From contig VRUL01000014.1 of NCBI GenBank assembly GCA_019456145.1, positions 79,192 to 143,191 on the forward strand: a stretch of 64,000 nt of DNA, given 5' to 3'. A program made the position numbers and the translations under genes. The stretch comes from Planctomycetota bacterium (GTDB lineage Bacteria; Planctomycetota; Phycisphaerae; Sedimentisphaerales; Anaerobacaceae). The notes under the pieces were generated by a model. The model did not search any database. It saw only the letters and a list, made by a program, of their open reading frames with translations, and had not been told where the DNA came from. Of this stretch, positions 35,393 to 42,837 are shown piece after piece. Position 1 is the stretch's first letter; every line of letters begins with the position of its first letter.

Positions 35393-35660
35393 TTCAATTC
35401 GCAGCAGATTAAAAAAATGTTCTCTGCTGCAGATGTGAAGATTTGGACTATGATATGGTTAGATTTGAACTGTGGATTTGGATGTACCGATTGTGGTAAG
35501 CTACAATGGAAGGACCTGGATTTTGAGAATAACAGAGTTAAACTTGCCAGAAACAAGGCAGAAGTTGCGAGAAATTTACCATTGTGGCCTGACGTAGTAG
35601 AGGTATTAAAGAAAGTACCGAAATCAGAGAAGTTAGTAATCTATAAATCAAATGGACATC
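35393..35660 (+). pseudogene. truncated tyrosine recombinase (integrase) remnant
   Basis: From YTFNSQQIKKMFSAAD through LDLNCGFGCTDCGKLQWKD to ARNLPLWPDVVEVLKKV the plus strand matches the first half of the catalytic domain of phage-integrase-type tyrosine recombinases as found in planctomycetes. The later HxxR and nucleophile Tyr parts are missing: the frame runs on, out of register with any recombinase, over the 3' end of the opposing histidine kinase. The open frame 35018-35977 is thus a chimera of repeat, recombinase piece and antisense sequence. Confidence 0.65.
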
Positions 35661-37267
35661 CCCGGATCAGGACTTTGGGTAAAACTGTTTTTAACAAGGA
35701 TATCGTCAAGGATACCGTCTGCATGTTCAGGCACAGCTTCCGGCATGGCCCCCCCTGCCAATGGCAGAAAGATGGTAAAGATCGTCCCCTTATCTACTTC
35801 GCTTTCGACCTCAATTCTGCCATCGTGCATCGTCACGATTTTTTTAACAATAGCAAGCCCCAAGCCCGTGCCCTGAATCTGCTTGCCTGGTCGTGGTACG
35901 CAGTAAAACCGCTCAAATATCCTCGGAAGGGCCTCCTTAGGTATTCCCATACCGGTATCATTAACACGTATGACTAATTCTTCACCATAGTATTGAACAG
36001 AAACCGACACTAGACCATGCTTGGGTGTAAACTTGATTGCGTTACTAACCAGGTTAGTTAAAACCTGAATGATTTTATCCCTATCAAATCTGGCTTTGGG
36101 CAAGTTGTCCTCAAGTTCAAGGGAAATATCCACGCCGCTGTCCTTTGCAGAAGAAAGCATTGTGTCATGAACCTCACCAACTACTTTAGTTATATCGTTC
36201 TTCTGCATATTAAATTCCACCCTGCCAGTCCCAAGCTTCTGGAAATCCAAGACATCATTAACCAAGTTGGCTAGCCTGTCTATATTTCTTTTAGCAATAT
36301 CCAAGTAATTCCTTTGTTCATCGCTAATTTTTCCGACTATTCCATCCAAAACAATGGTGACACCTTCTTTTATACATGCCAAAGGTGTTCGCAGATCATG
36401 TGAAACCGTAGATATAAACTGTGATTTCATCTCCATTGCCTCTTTGAGTTTCTCCTCTGTCTGCTTGCGTTCGGTGATATCATTAACTGCAACAACCGCG
36501 TGCTTGCGACCATCTATCATTACCGGCTCAACACTTATACAGAGCCAGGGCGCAATTTCATCGGCTTCGACTTTAAGCGTAAGCTGGATTTCAAAATCGT
36601 GAACAGGTTGTTCTGAATCTAACACACTTTCTACGGCCTTTCGAAGCGGGCATACTGCACAAGCCGGGCTATATCCGCACTCCTTTTGATTGTAAGTACT
36701 GTTGACGCAACCCAAAGCACTGCCGAATGGCAGATTAATAATTTGTAAATACTCTCTGCCAACCAGTTGTCTTATAGCATCGTTGACACGCTTGACTATC
36801 ATACTCTCATCGACCAACAACATACCTACAGGAGCGGCGTCAAATAATGCCTCCAGATTTTTCTGCTTTCGATCAAATGTTTCTTCCATTTGCCTATGCT
36901 TGATGGCATTTTCAACTGTTATTGGAAGAGTATTAAAATAGTTTCGTTTATGGTCTTTTATCAGATAATCATAAACGCCAGCCTTCCAGGCTTTGACAAC
37001 AATCTCTTGGTCACCTACTCCTGTGACAAGTATAACAGGAGTGTCCTTTAACAAATCCAGAATGTCAAATGCTGTGCCATCTCCGAGTGAGTAGTCAGTA
37101 ATTACAATATCGAATCTATCAGCCCTCAAGATGCTCTGAGCTTCTGAAACAGATTCGGCTATCGTGCAATCGTAGGGAAGCTCTTTGGTTTTCACCAACC
37201 GCTGAAAGGCCATTTGATCGAGCTTGTCATTTTCAACCAGCAAGACTTTGTATTTTTTATTATCCAT
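35648..37267 (-). CDS. hybrid sensor histidine kinase (REC-PAS-HisKA-HATPase)
   Basis: A 539-residue soluble protein. Residues ~1-125 are a receiver domain (DIVITDYSLGDG, Asp near 57). A PAS domain (~135-270) contains an uncommon Cys cluster (GCVNSTYNQKECGYSPACAV, followed by CPLR) that could bind a metal or Fe-S centre. HisKA follows with the phosphorylated His in STVSHDLRTPLACIKEG. The HATPase domain shows LTNLVSNAIKF, NDTGMGIPKEALPRIF and GTGLGLAIVKK. The start overlaps the stop of the response regulator by one base (TAATG), so the two are coupled. The last ~30 residues lie beyond the usual end of the kinase, at the junction with the integrase remnant. Signal unknown. Confidence 0.85.
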   Translation of the reverse strand: MDNKKYKVLLVENDKLDQMAFQRLVKTKELPYDCTIAESVSEAQSILRADRFDIVITDYSLGDGTAFDILDLLKDTPVILVTGVGDQEIVVKAWKAGVYDYLIKDHKRNYFNTLPITVENAIKHRQMEETFDRKQKNLEALFDAAPVGMLLVDESMIVKRVNDAIRQLVGREYLQIINLPFGSALGCVNSTYNQKECGYSPACAVCPLRKAVESVLDSEQPVHDFEIQLTLKVEADEIAPWLCISVEPVMIDGRKHAVVAVNDITERKQTEEKLKEAMEMKSQFISTVSHDLRTPLACIKEGVTIVLDGIVGKISDEQRNYLDIAKRNIDRLANLVNDVLDFQKLGTGRVEFNMQKNDITKVVGEVHDTMLSSAKDSGVDISLELEDNLPKARFDRDKIIQVLTNLVSNAIKFTPKHGLVSVSVQYYGEELVIRVNDTGMGIPKEALPRIFERFYCVPRPGKQIQGTGLGLAIVKKIVTMHDGRIEVESEVDKGTIFTIFLPLAGGAMPEAVPEHADGILDDILVKNSFTQSPDPGMSI

Positions 37268-37680
37268 TAATCAACGTTTTTATTTTCCAAGGCATTTGCA
37301 ATTTTTTCCATTAACTCTGTAAAATCAAACGGTTTAGTAACGTAATCAGCAATACTATAGGATGAGGCAGTAGTTATATCTTCTGCCTCGCAGAGCGCGG
37401 TAAACATTATTACAGGTATGTGTTTTACGTCCGGGTGTTTTCTGAGGCGTTCCAACATCTCGCTTCCATTCATAATCGGCATACTAATATCGAGCAGTAT
37501 AAGATCTGGTTTTTCTCTAACAGCTTTTTCCAGTCCTTCTTCTCCATTGACGGCGGTAATGACCTCATAGTGGCACCATTTAAGACGGCATTGGATGGTG
37601 CTGACCAGATCAGGTTCGTCATCAACAACAAGTATCTTAGCTCGGTTGACTTTCTTTTTTGACTTGAATAAGCCCAACAT
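37267..37680 (-). CDS. single-domain response regulator
   Basis: About 137 residues, almost all receiver domain: AKILVVDDEPDLVSTIQ, the phosphorylation site LILLDISMPIMNG, and the conserved Lys in DYVTKPFDFTEL. No DNA-binding part, so it works by protein contact, probably relaying to or from the hybrid kinase gene with which it overlaps by one base. I prefer the start at 37680 (AAGGAA upstream) to the in-frame ATG at 37719. It reads away from the pilus operon; whether the two are linked functionally is not shown. Confidence 0.85.
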   Translation of the reverse strand: MLGLFKSKKKVNRAKILVVDDEPDLVSTIQCRLKWCHYEVITAVNGEEGLEKAVREKPDLILLDISMPIMNGSEMLERLRKHPDVKHIPVIMFTALCEAEDITTASSYSIADYVTKPFDFTELMEKIANALENKNVD

Positions 37681-38161
37681 TACCAGTTCCTTTTTGAGGT
37701 TCCTCGAACAAACTCCCAAAGAATCATCTTACAGCTTGTTTCGACCTCACTGTGCGGTAATATTAGCAAAAAATGGGACTAACGCCTAAAATGGTGAAAG
37801 GATTTAATTTCCTGTTTAAATTAAATCAGCATACTTATAAGACCATATGGTTTTTTGCAGGTTGAAAACTTCAACGAATCTGGCGGTCGTGTTGAAAACT
37901 AATGAAAGGGTGAGGATAAGTTCTCAATCTCATGAGATTAGCTTTTCCCGGAACAGGGAACGGGACGGAACTACCCACCATACGCTTTTTCATTTTTTGC
38001 CACGCTGATGAAGTTCTGCCCGTTTTCTTATCGGTCTTTGGCAATAGCCTGTTGACCCATCAAGGGTGGCAGATGGGTGGTTTCTCATTAAGCCTGCACC
38101 GGGTGATGTCGATAGTGATTGTGGGTTAGTCTAACCTGCTTATTTGGTTAAAAAAGAAATT
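37681..38161. other. divergent intergenic region before the pilus operon
   Basis: Nearly 480 bases without a credible gene. Dyads present: GTTGAA-AAC-TTCAAC (37861-37875) and GGTTAG-T-CTAACC (38124-38136, 25 bases before the first gene). The open frame 37932-38129 has no ribosome site and is not recognised. I checked for a cyclic-di-GMP riboswitch core and did not find one. The length suggests a regulated, possibly structured leader. Confidence 0.4.
38124..38136. promoter_or_regulatory. 13-base perfect dyad before the pilus operon
   Basis: GGTTAG and CTAACC flank a single T, 25 bases before the ATPase start. A candidate repressor or activator site, or a small hairpin in the leader of the mRNA. 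Confidence 0.35.
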
Positions 38162-39865
38162 ATGCAAAAACAGGATCATACGATTTCATATATTCTGAAG
38201 GAGAATATTCTTGACGAAGAGACCCTGCAAAAGGTTCTCGAAGAGCAAGAAGCAAGCGGACAAAGCCTAATAAGTATTCTCAAGAAGAACAATCTGGTGG
38301 ATGAAGAACAGTTCACTAAGATAATTGCTGCCAGTAATAAGATAGAATTCATAAACCTCTCACCAGACATGGTGGATTCCATGACCGCTCATATGGTGAC
38401 ATATGAGATGGCAAACCAACACAATATGATTCCGGTAAAGAAAGAGGATAACAGGCTACTGGTGGCGATGAGTGCACCCTTGAATCTTGCTGTCAGGGAC
38501 CAAATAGAGATAAGAACGGCTTGCAAGGTTGTTCCTCTCGCTGCTACACCGGATGCTATCACACAGGCTATTAGATACCACTTCAATGTCCAAAATGTTA
38601 CGCGCCAATCCGTAGCTTCTATGCGGCTTAAGGAGGATCGCTATAAAGATGAGCTGGATAATACTGAGCTTGAAGATAAATCGTCCCGAGTTACAGATAG
38701 TCTCATCACCAAGCTTGTTTCTTCAATCATAACCGCTGCTATCGACGCCAGGGCAAGTGACATACATATCGAGCCCCAGGAACCGGATATGAGAGTTCGC
38801 TACCGCATCGATGGAATCCTGCGCGATGAGATAAACGTGCCATCATCAGCTCAACAGGAAATGGTGTCACACATCAAAATCCTGGCTGAGATGGACATAT
38901 CTGAACGACGCCTTCCCCAAGATGGACATATAGCACTGGAGCATAATGGTCATGATTACGATCTGAGAGTCTCATCTTTGCCGGCGGTCGGTGGAGAAAA
39001 GATTGTTATCAGAATCCTCGACAAAAGCATAAATAGATGGTTGCTTGATGATATCGTAACTTCGCCTGACGATAACCGAAAATTTCGAGAACTCGTCAAG
39101 AATCCTTATGGCATGCTTTTGCTGACCGGACCCACCGGCTGCGGCAAGACCACCACACTGTATTCGGTTCTTCAATTGCTCAATACACCCGAAAGAAACA
39201 TTGTTACGGTTGAAGACCCTGTTGAGTACTGCCTTGACAACATCACCCAGGTCGGAGTCAAGCCGGTTACGGGGGTAACTTTTGCCTCAACTCTGCGAAG
39301 CGTTTTGCGGCAGGATCCCGACATTATACTGGTGGGTGAAATCCGCGATCTTGAAACCGCCGAAATAGCCATCAGCGCGGCTCTTACGGGGCACTTGGTC
39401 TTAAGTACATTACATACAAATGATGCGGCAGGAGCAATTTCACGTTTGATTAACCTCGGCATACAACCATTTCTTGTTGCCTCGGTCCTTCTGGGAACCG
39501 TTGCCCAAAGACTTATTCGAACGATCTGTCCTAAGTGCAAGCAGCCGTACACGCCGTCATCTGAGGAGCTTGAGCAACTGTTTGCTTCATGTGGCAGAGG
39601 CAAAAGTGTTCAGTTGTATCGGGGCCAAGGTTGCGATAGCTGCTACCACACCGGATATCGCGGACGCAAGGCGATCTATGAGATATTGTGCGTTTCACAT
39701 GAGACGCACAAAATGATAGTCGAAGCAAGCAGTGATGATGCTATCAAGCGGCAGACAATTGCTGAGGGCATGAAAACCCTTCGTAAAAGCGGTGTTGAAG
39801 AAGTCCTTAACGGTGTAACAACGCTGGAAGAATTAACGCGTGTTGTTGATATGAGGTTAGAATAA
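38162..39865 (+). CDS. pilus/type II secretion assembly ATPase (GspE/PilB family)
   Basis: About 567 residues. An N-terminal MshEN-like region (to ~140) is followed by a GspE/PilB hexameric ATPase: DIHIEPQEPDMRVRYRIDG, Walker A LTGPTGCGKTTTLY (Lys near 329), Walker B DPDIILVGEIRDLETAE, and a four-Cys zinc site (CPKC near 456, CDSC near 492). It powers polymerisation of pilin subunits from the cytoplasm. The MshEN part lacks the RLG signature of cyclic-di-GMP binders. I use the ATG at 38162; the frame is open from a TTG at 38144. The next gene starts on the last base of its stop (TAATG). Absence of a PilT-type retraction ATPase nearby favours a secretion-like or non-retracting system. Confidence 0.9.
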   Translation: MQKQDHTISYILKENILDEETLQKVLEEQEASGQSLISILKKNNLVDEEQFTKIIAASNKIEFINLSPDMVDSMTAHMVTYEMANQHNMIPVKKEDNRLLVAMSAPLNLAVRDQIEIRTACKVVPLAATPDAITQAIRYHFNVQNVTRQSVASMRLKEDRYKDELDNTELEDKSSRVTDSLITKLVSSIITAAIDARASDIHIEPQEPDMRVRYRIDGILRDEINVPSSAQQEMVSHIKILAEMDISERRLPQDGHIALEHNGHDYDLRVSSLPAVGGEKIVIRILDKSINRWLLDDIVTSPDDNRKFRELVKNPYGMLLLTGPTGCGKTTTLYSVLQLLNTPERNIVTVEDPVEYCLDNITQVGVKPVTGVTFASTLRSVLRQDPDIILVGEIRDLETAEIAISAALTGHLVLSTLHTNDAAGAISRLINLGIQPFLVASVLLGTVAQRLIRTICPKCKQPYTPSSEELEQLFASCGRGKSVQLYRGQGCDSCYHTGYRGRKAIYEILCVSHETHKMIVEASSDDAIKRQTIAEGMKTLRKSGVEEVLNGVTTLEELTRVVDMRLE

Positions 39866-41064
39866 TGTCCGTTTACGAGTACACAGCAAGAGATCAAAAC
39901 GGAAGCAAATTCTCAGGTATTTACAGCGATATTGACAGCGTTGCCAAGCTCCGAAAAGAACTGGCTAAGATGGGCGATACACTCCTCAAAGCGAAACGCA
40001 AGAAGTCTGAGACGGGAAGACGAACAAAAATAGCTCAAGGAGAAATTGTCGCCTTTGCCTACAAGTTTGCTGGAATGTGCTCAGCAGGATTGTCAATTAC
40101 CAGATCCCTCGAAACGTTTGAGGAACAAACCGAAAACCAGTCATTCAAGCGTATACTTTCGGATGTCCGGCAAAGCATTGAAGCAGGATCGACATTAAAA
40201 AATGCTTTCGAAAAACACAGAAATATATTCTCAGATTTCTTCCTTGGAATGCTTGAGGCAGGTGAATCAGGTGGAAATATTTCTAATACTCTGGAAATGA
40301 GTGCAAACTACCTGGAAAAAAGAGCTGACCTCAAACACAAACTAAGGTCCGCCTTTGCTTACCCGGCAATCGTGGGCATTATGTGTCTTGTGGTAGTTAC
40401 TTTCATGGTAATCTTTGTTGTTCCTGTGTTCTCGAAATTGTACAGACAAATGCATGTATCGTTGCCGTGGCCTACACAGGTCCTTATCAATTTGAGCATC
40501 GTGGTTAGAGATTGGTGGTGGGCGCTGCTGCTGCTCATTACAGGGGGGATATTCCTGCTTAAGGTGTTCTCGAAGAGTCTAAATCTAAAAGCCAAATGGG
40601 ATGCGTTCAAGTTGAACATGCCGATATTCGCAAAACTTAACCGCATGGTCGTTGTTTCCCGTTTGATTCGTACTTTCGCTTTGCTGGCCTCAACAGGGGT
40701 CTCATATGTCAGGGCCCTGGATATTGCGAGCGTAGTTACGGCAAATTTAAAAGTCTCCGAAATAGCCGTCCAATTGCAGCAATCAATAGAAACAGGTAAT
40801 TCTGTCGCAAGCTCTCTAAAAAACCATGATATTTTTCCACCTATGATAGTGCAGTTAGCAAGTTCCGGTGAAGAATCGGGAGCATTATCGGAAATGCTGA
40901 ATAAAGGCGTTGATTTTCTCGACAAAGACATCGATCGAGCAATAAGCTCTCTGGTAGTCAAGATTGAACCAGTGATGACGTTTATTATGGGAATAATCGT
41001 CGGCTGTATACTTCTGGCTGTATATCTACCAATGTTTGACTATATGGCACATGTCGTCAAATAA
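39865..41064 (+). CDS. pilus/type II secretion inner-membrane platform protein (GspF/PilC family)
   Basis: A 399-residue protein with the two-fold GspF layout: two cytoplasmic helical domains (each with a GLSITRSLETFEEQ-like or GVSYVRALDIASVV-like segment) and three transmembrane helices (near residues 170-190, 215-240 and 370-395; for example AFAYPAIVGIMCLVVVTFMV). It anchors the assembly ATPase to the membrane and joins the pseudopilus base. One-base overlap with the ATPase gene shows translational coupling. Confidence 0.9.
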   Translation: MSVYEYTARDQNGSKFSGIYSDIDSVAKLRKELAKMGDTLLKAKRKKSETGRRTKIAQGEIVAFAYKFAGMCSAGLSITRSLETFEEQTENQSFKRILSDVRQSIEAGSTLKNAFEKHRNIFSDFFLGMLEAGESGGNISNTLEMSANYLEKRADLKHKLRSAFAYPAIVGIMCLVVVTFMVIFVVPVFSKLYRQMHVSLPWPTQVLINLSIVVRDWWWALLLLITGGIFLLKVFSKSLNLKAKWDAFKLNMPIFAKLNRMVVVSRLIRTFALLASTGVSYVRALDIASVVTANLKVSEIAVQLQQSIETGNSVASSLKNHDIFPPMIVQLASSGEESGALSEMLNKGVDFLDKDIDRAISSLVVKIEPVMTFIMGIIVGCILLAVYLPMFDYMAHVVK

Positions 41065-41192
41065 TAAAACTAACTGATTATCATTAATAAAATCAACTGA
41101 TTACCGGCAAAGAAAGATATTTAAGTACCCTCTCACTCAAGACGATATTGCAGGTGGATAACAGAGAGTAGTTTTAGGAAAGGATAAAGGAA

Positions 41193-41513
41193 ATGAACAA
41201 AAACAAAGGTATGACACTTGTTGAACTGCTGATCGTCGTTATAATTTTGGGGGCGCTTGCCGTAATTGCGATTCCGAGGATAAGTGCAAGTACTACGACG
41301 GCCAAAGCTAATTCCTGCAAGACCAACCAGGCCATAATGAACTCTCAGACTGAGATGTATCGCGCTGATATTGGCTCTTATCCCGGTACTCTGAATGCTT
41401 TGGTTACAGATCCTAATTATTTCCCGGATAATCTACCGGTATGTGCGAGTGCGGGAACTTACACGATGAGCGGCACTCCCCCAAGAGTTTCCTGTGATGT
41501 AGCCGGCCACTGA
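41193..41513 (+). CDS. major pseudopilin/pilin (GspG-like)
   Basis: A 106-residue prepilin: leader MNKNKGMTLVELLIVVIILG, cut expected after the Gly, Glu at +5. The helix is followed by a short pilin head including TNQAIMNSQTEMYRADIGSY, which resembles GspG and geopilin-like short pilins; two Cys in the tail (VCASAG, SCDVAGH) could form a disulfide. AGGAAAGG precedes the start. An intrinsic terminator lies directly downstream, as expected when the main pilin must be made in excess over the minor ones. Confidence 0.85.
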   Translation: MNKNKGMTLVELLIVVIILGALAVIAIPRISASTTTAKANSCKTNQAIMNSQTEMYRADIGSYPGTLNALVTDPNYFPDNLPVCASAGTYTMSGTPPRVSCDVAGH

Positions 41514-41553
41514 AAAAGAGCAGTTGTTTAACGTAATTTCAATATAAAAAGAC

Positions 41554-41595
41554 GAGGATGGTTGCAGACGAATGTGACCATCCTCTATATTTTTT
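41554..41595 (+). terminator. intrinsic terminator after the major pilin gene
   Basis: GAGGATGGT (41554-41562) pairs perfectly with ACCATCCTC (41577-41585), followed by TATATTTTTT. It lies inside the pilus operon, 40 bases after the GspG-like stop and before the minor pilins, so it probably acts as a partial terminator. Confidence 0.75.
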
Positions 41596-41609
41596 CATAG
41601 GGCCCGGAC

Positions 41610-42068
41610 ATGGCCAGGCAGAAGAGCGCATTTACAATTGTAGAATTAATCCTAATCGTTCTGATTGTTGGCATTCTTACACTTGTTGCCGTGCCGAGAC
41701 TAAATCTTGCTGTCATTTCGAAGCATAAAGCCGAGGCGACTGCGAAGAAAATTGTTACCGACCTTCGCCGCACACGCAGACTCGCTATTTCCGACGCTGC
41801 AAACAATACGACTGGTTTCGCGCTGAAGATGACCAGCTCGGTCCCATACACAGGCTACGAAATAGAAAACCTTGATACACAAACAACGATAGATTCGCAC
41901 ACAATCGATTCCGCTGTTAACTGCGCAGGCGGAGACCAGTTTGAATTCGGTCCTCTGGGGAATCTATTAAGCGGAAGTGATACGCAGCTCACTGTCGCTG
42001 CTGGAGGCAAAACCTTTACAATCACTATAACTTCAGCAACAGGTATGATAAAATGCATGGAAAACTAA
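41610..42068 (+). CDS. minor pseudopilin (GspH-like)
   Basis: A 152-residue prepilin with KSAFTIVELILIVLIVGIL; here the residue before the Phe is Ala instead of the usual Gly, an uncommon but known leader variant. The head has LRRTRRLAISDAANNTTGFA and ends in GKTFTITITSATGMI, in keeping with GspH/FimT proteins, which form the tip complex of the pseudopilus. No strong ribosome site; expression may depend on read-through of the terminator just upstream. It overlaps the next gene by 16 bases. Confidence 0.8.
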   Translation: MARQKSAFTIVELILIVLIVGILTLVAVPRLNLAVISKHKAEATAKKIVTDLRRTRRLAISDAANNTTGFALKMTSSVPYTGYEIENLDTQTTIDSHTIDSAVNCAGGDQFEFGPLGNLLSGSDTQLTVAAGGKTFTITITSATGMIKCMEN

Positions 42069-42514
42069 CTGGTCTCGATACTCGATGTCGGATGCTCGAT
42101 GCTCGTAGAAGGAGGATCACGAGTCACGAGAATCGAGCCTCGGGATTTACTCTCACTGAGGTCGTTGTTTCTTCAGCCCTGCTGATTGTAGCCATAGTTC
42201 CAATTCTAAAAGCCTTGACCGGTGCCCACTTCAGCTCTACGGTTATTGAACACAAGACCCGCAGCCTTACACTGGCGCAGGCCAAACTTGATGAGATAAA
42301 AGCACGCTCAATCTACAGCTACAGCGAGTCATTCACAGAAAATAATACATCTCTCGATGGATCATACTTGTGTAACGTGGTGGACGATTCAGGTGACCCG
42401 CTGAGAACGATAACGGTCTCGGTCGGCTTCGACCTCAACGGCGACAGCACCCTGGCAAGCGACGAAATCAAGGTCATCCTGGCCACCCTCATCGCCAGAA
42501 GATGGAGTGGTTAA
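42053..42514 (+). CDS. minor pseudopilin (GspI-like)
   Basis: A 153-residue prepilin. The cleavage region ASGFTLTEVVVSSALLIVA is preceded by about 30 basic residues. That stretch is encoded by low-complexity TCGATACTCGATG-like DNA (about 42069-42140) resembling the block at 3005-3050, so the leader may contain an inserted repeat. The head has TLAQAKLDEIKARSIYSY, typical of GspI/PilV. The start could be 42053 or the in-frame ATG at 42092. It is the last gene before a 323-base gap within the operon. Confidence 0.7.
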   Translation: MHGKLTGLDTRCRMLDARRRRITSHENRASGFTLTEVVVSSALLIVAIVPILKALTGAHFSSTVIEHKTRSLTLAQAKLDEIKARSIYSYSESFTENNTSLDGSYLCNVVDDSGDPLRTITVSVGFDLNGDSTLASDEIKVILATLIARRWSG

Positions 42515-42837
42515 GTTGCCCGAAGACGATAAATCCCGTTAGAAATCCTTGCCAAAAGCAAGGCAAACGGATCTGGTGTCTTATCTCTAACGGGGTAAAC
42601 TTATAGGACTTTTTCGCTGGGCTGAAAATTTTCCTTCGTGACAATCGCTATTGCCGGATAAAAACAGGCTAACATCGCCGGATAGTCCGATTTATTGCGA
42701 TTTCCCTATTTTTTGCTTTCGTCCACAGATTACGCAACATTTGCGTAACTAACCTCTTGTTTTATGTCGAAAAACACCAACAGCAGCAGGAATATTATGC
42801 GCTGAGCAAGAATATTATGCGCTGAAAAACAGAGAAA
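42515..42837. other. gap inside the pilus operon with inverted-repeat element
   Basis: No gene. The 5' part holds an inverted-repeat element (42534-42595). Near the right end AATATTATGCGCTGA occurs twice (42791-42805 and 42811-42825; 20-base period) just before the next start. No clear promoter is seen. Confidence 0.5.
42534..42595. repeat. CCCCGTTAGAAAT inverted-repeat element, copy 1
   Basis: Left arm TCCCGTTAGAAAT (42534-42546) and right arm ATCTCTAACGGGG (42583-42595) are near-inverted copies about 36 bases apart. The same arms occur, perfectly, at 60976-61034. It may be a tiny non-autonomous mobile element or a strong mRNA hairpin. Confidence 0.6.

Noticed and set aside
35018..35977. 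319-residue plus-strand open frame
   Set aside because: A chimera of interspersed repeat, integrase remnant and antisense kinase sequence; not a single protein.
37900..38120. possible cyclic-di-GMP or other riboswitch before the pilus operon
   Set aside because: The conserved GGCAAAC-type core could not be found, and no other riboswitch consensus was recognised.
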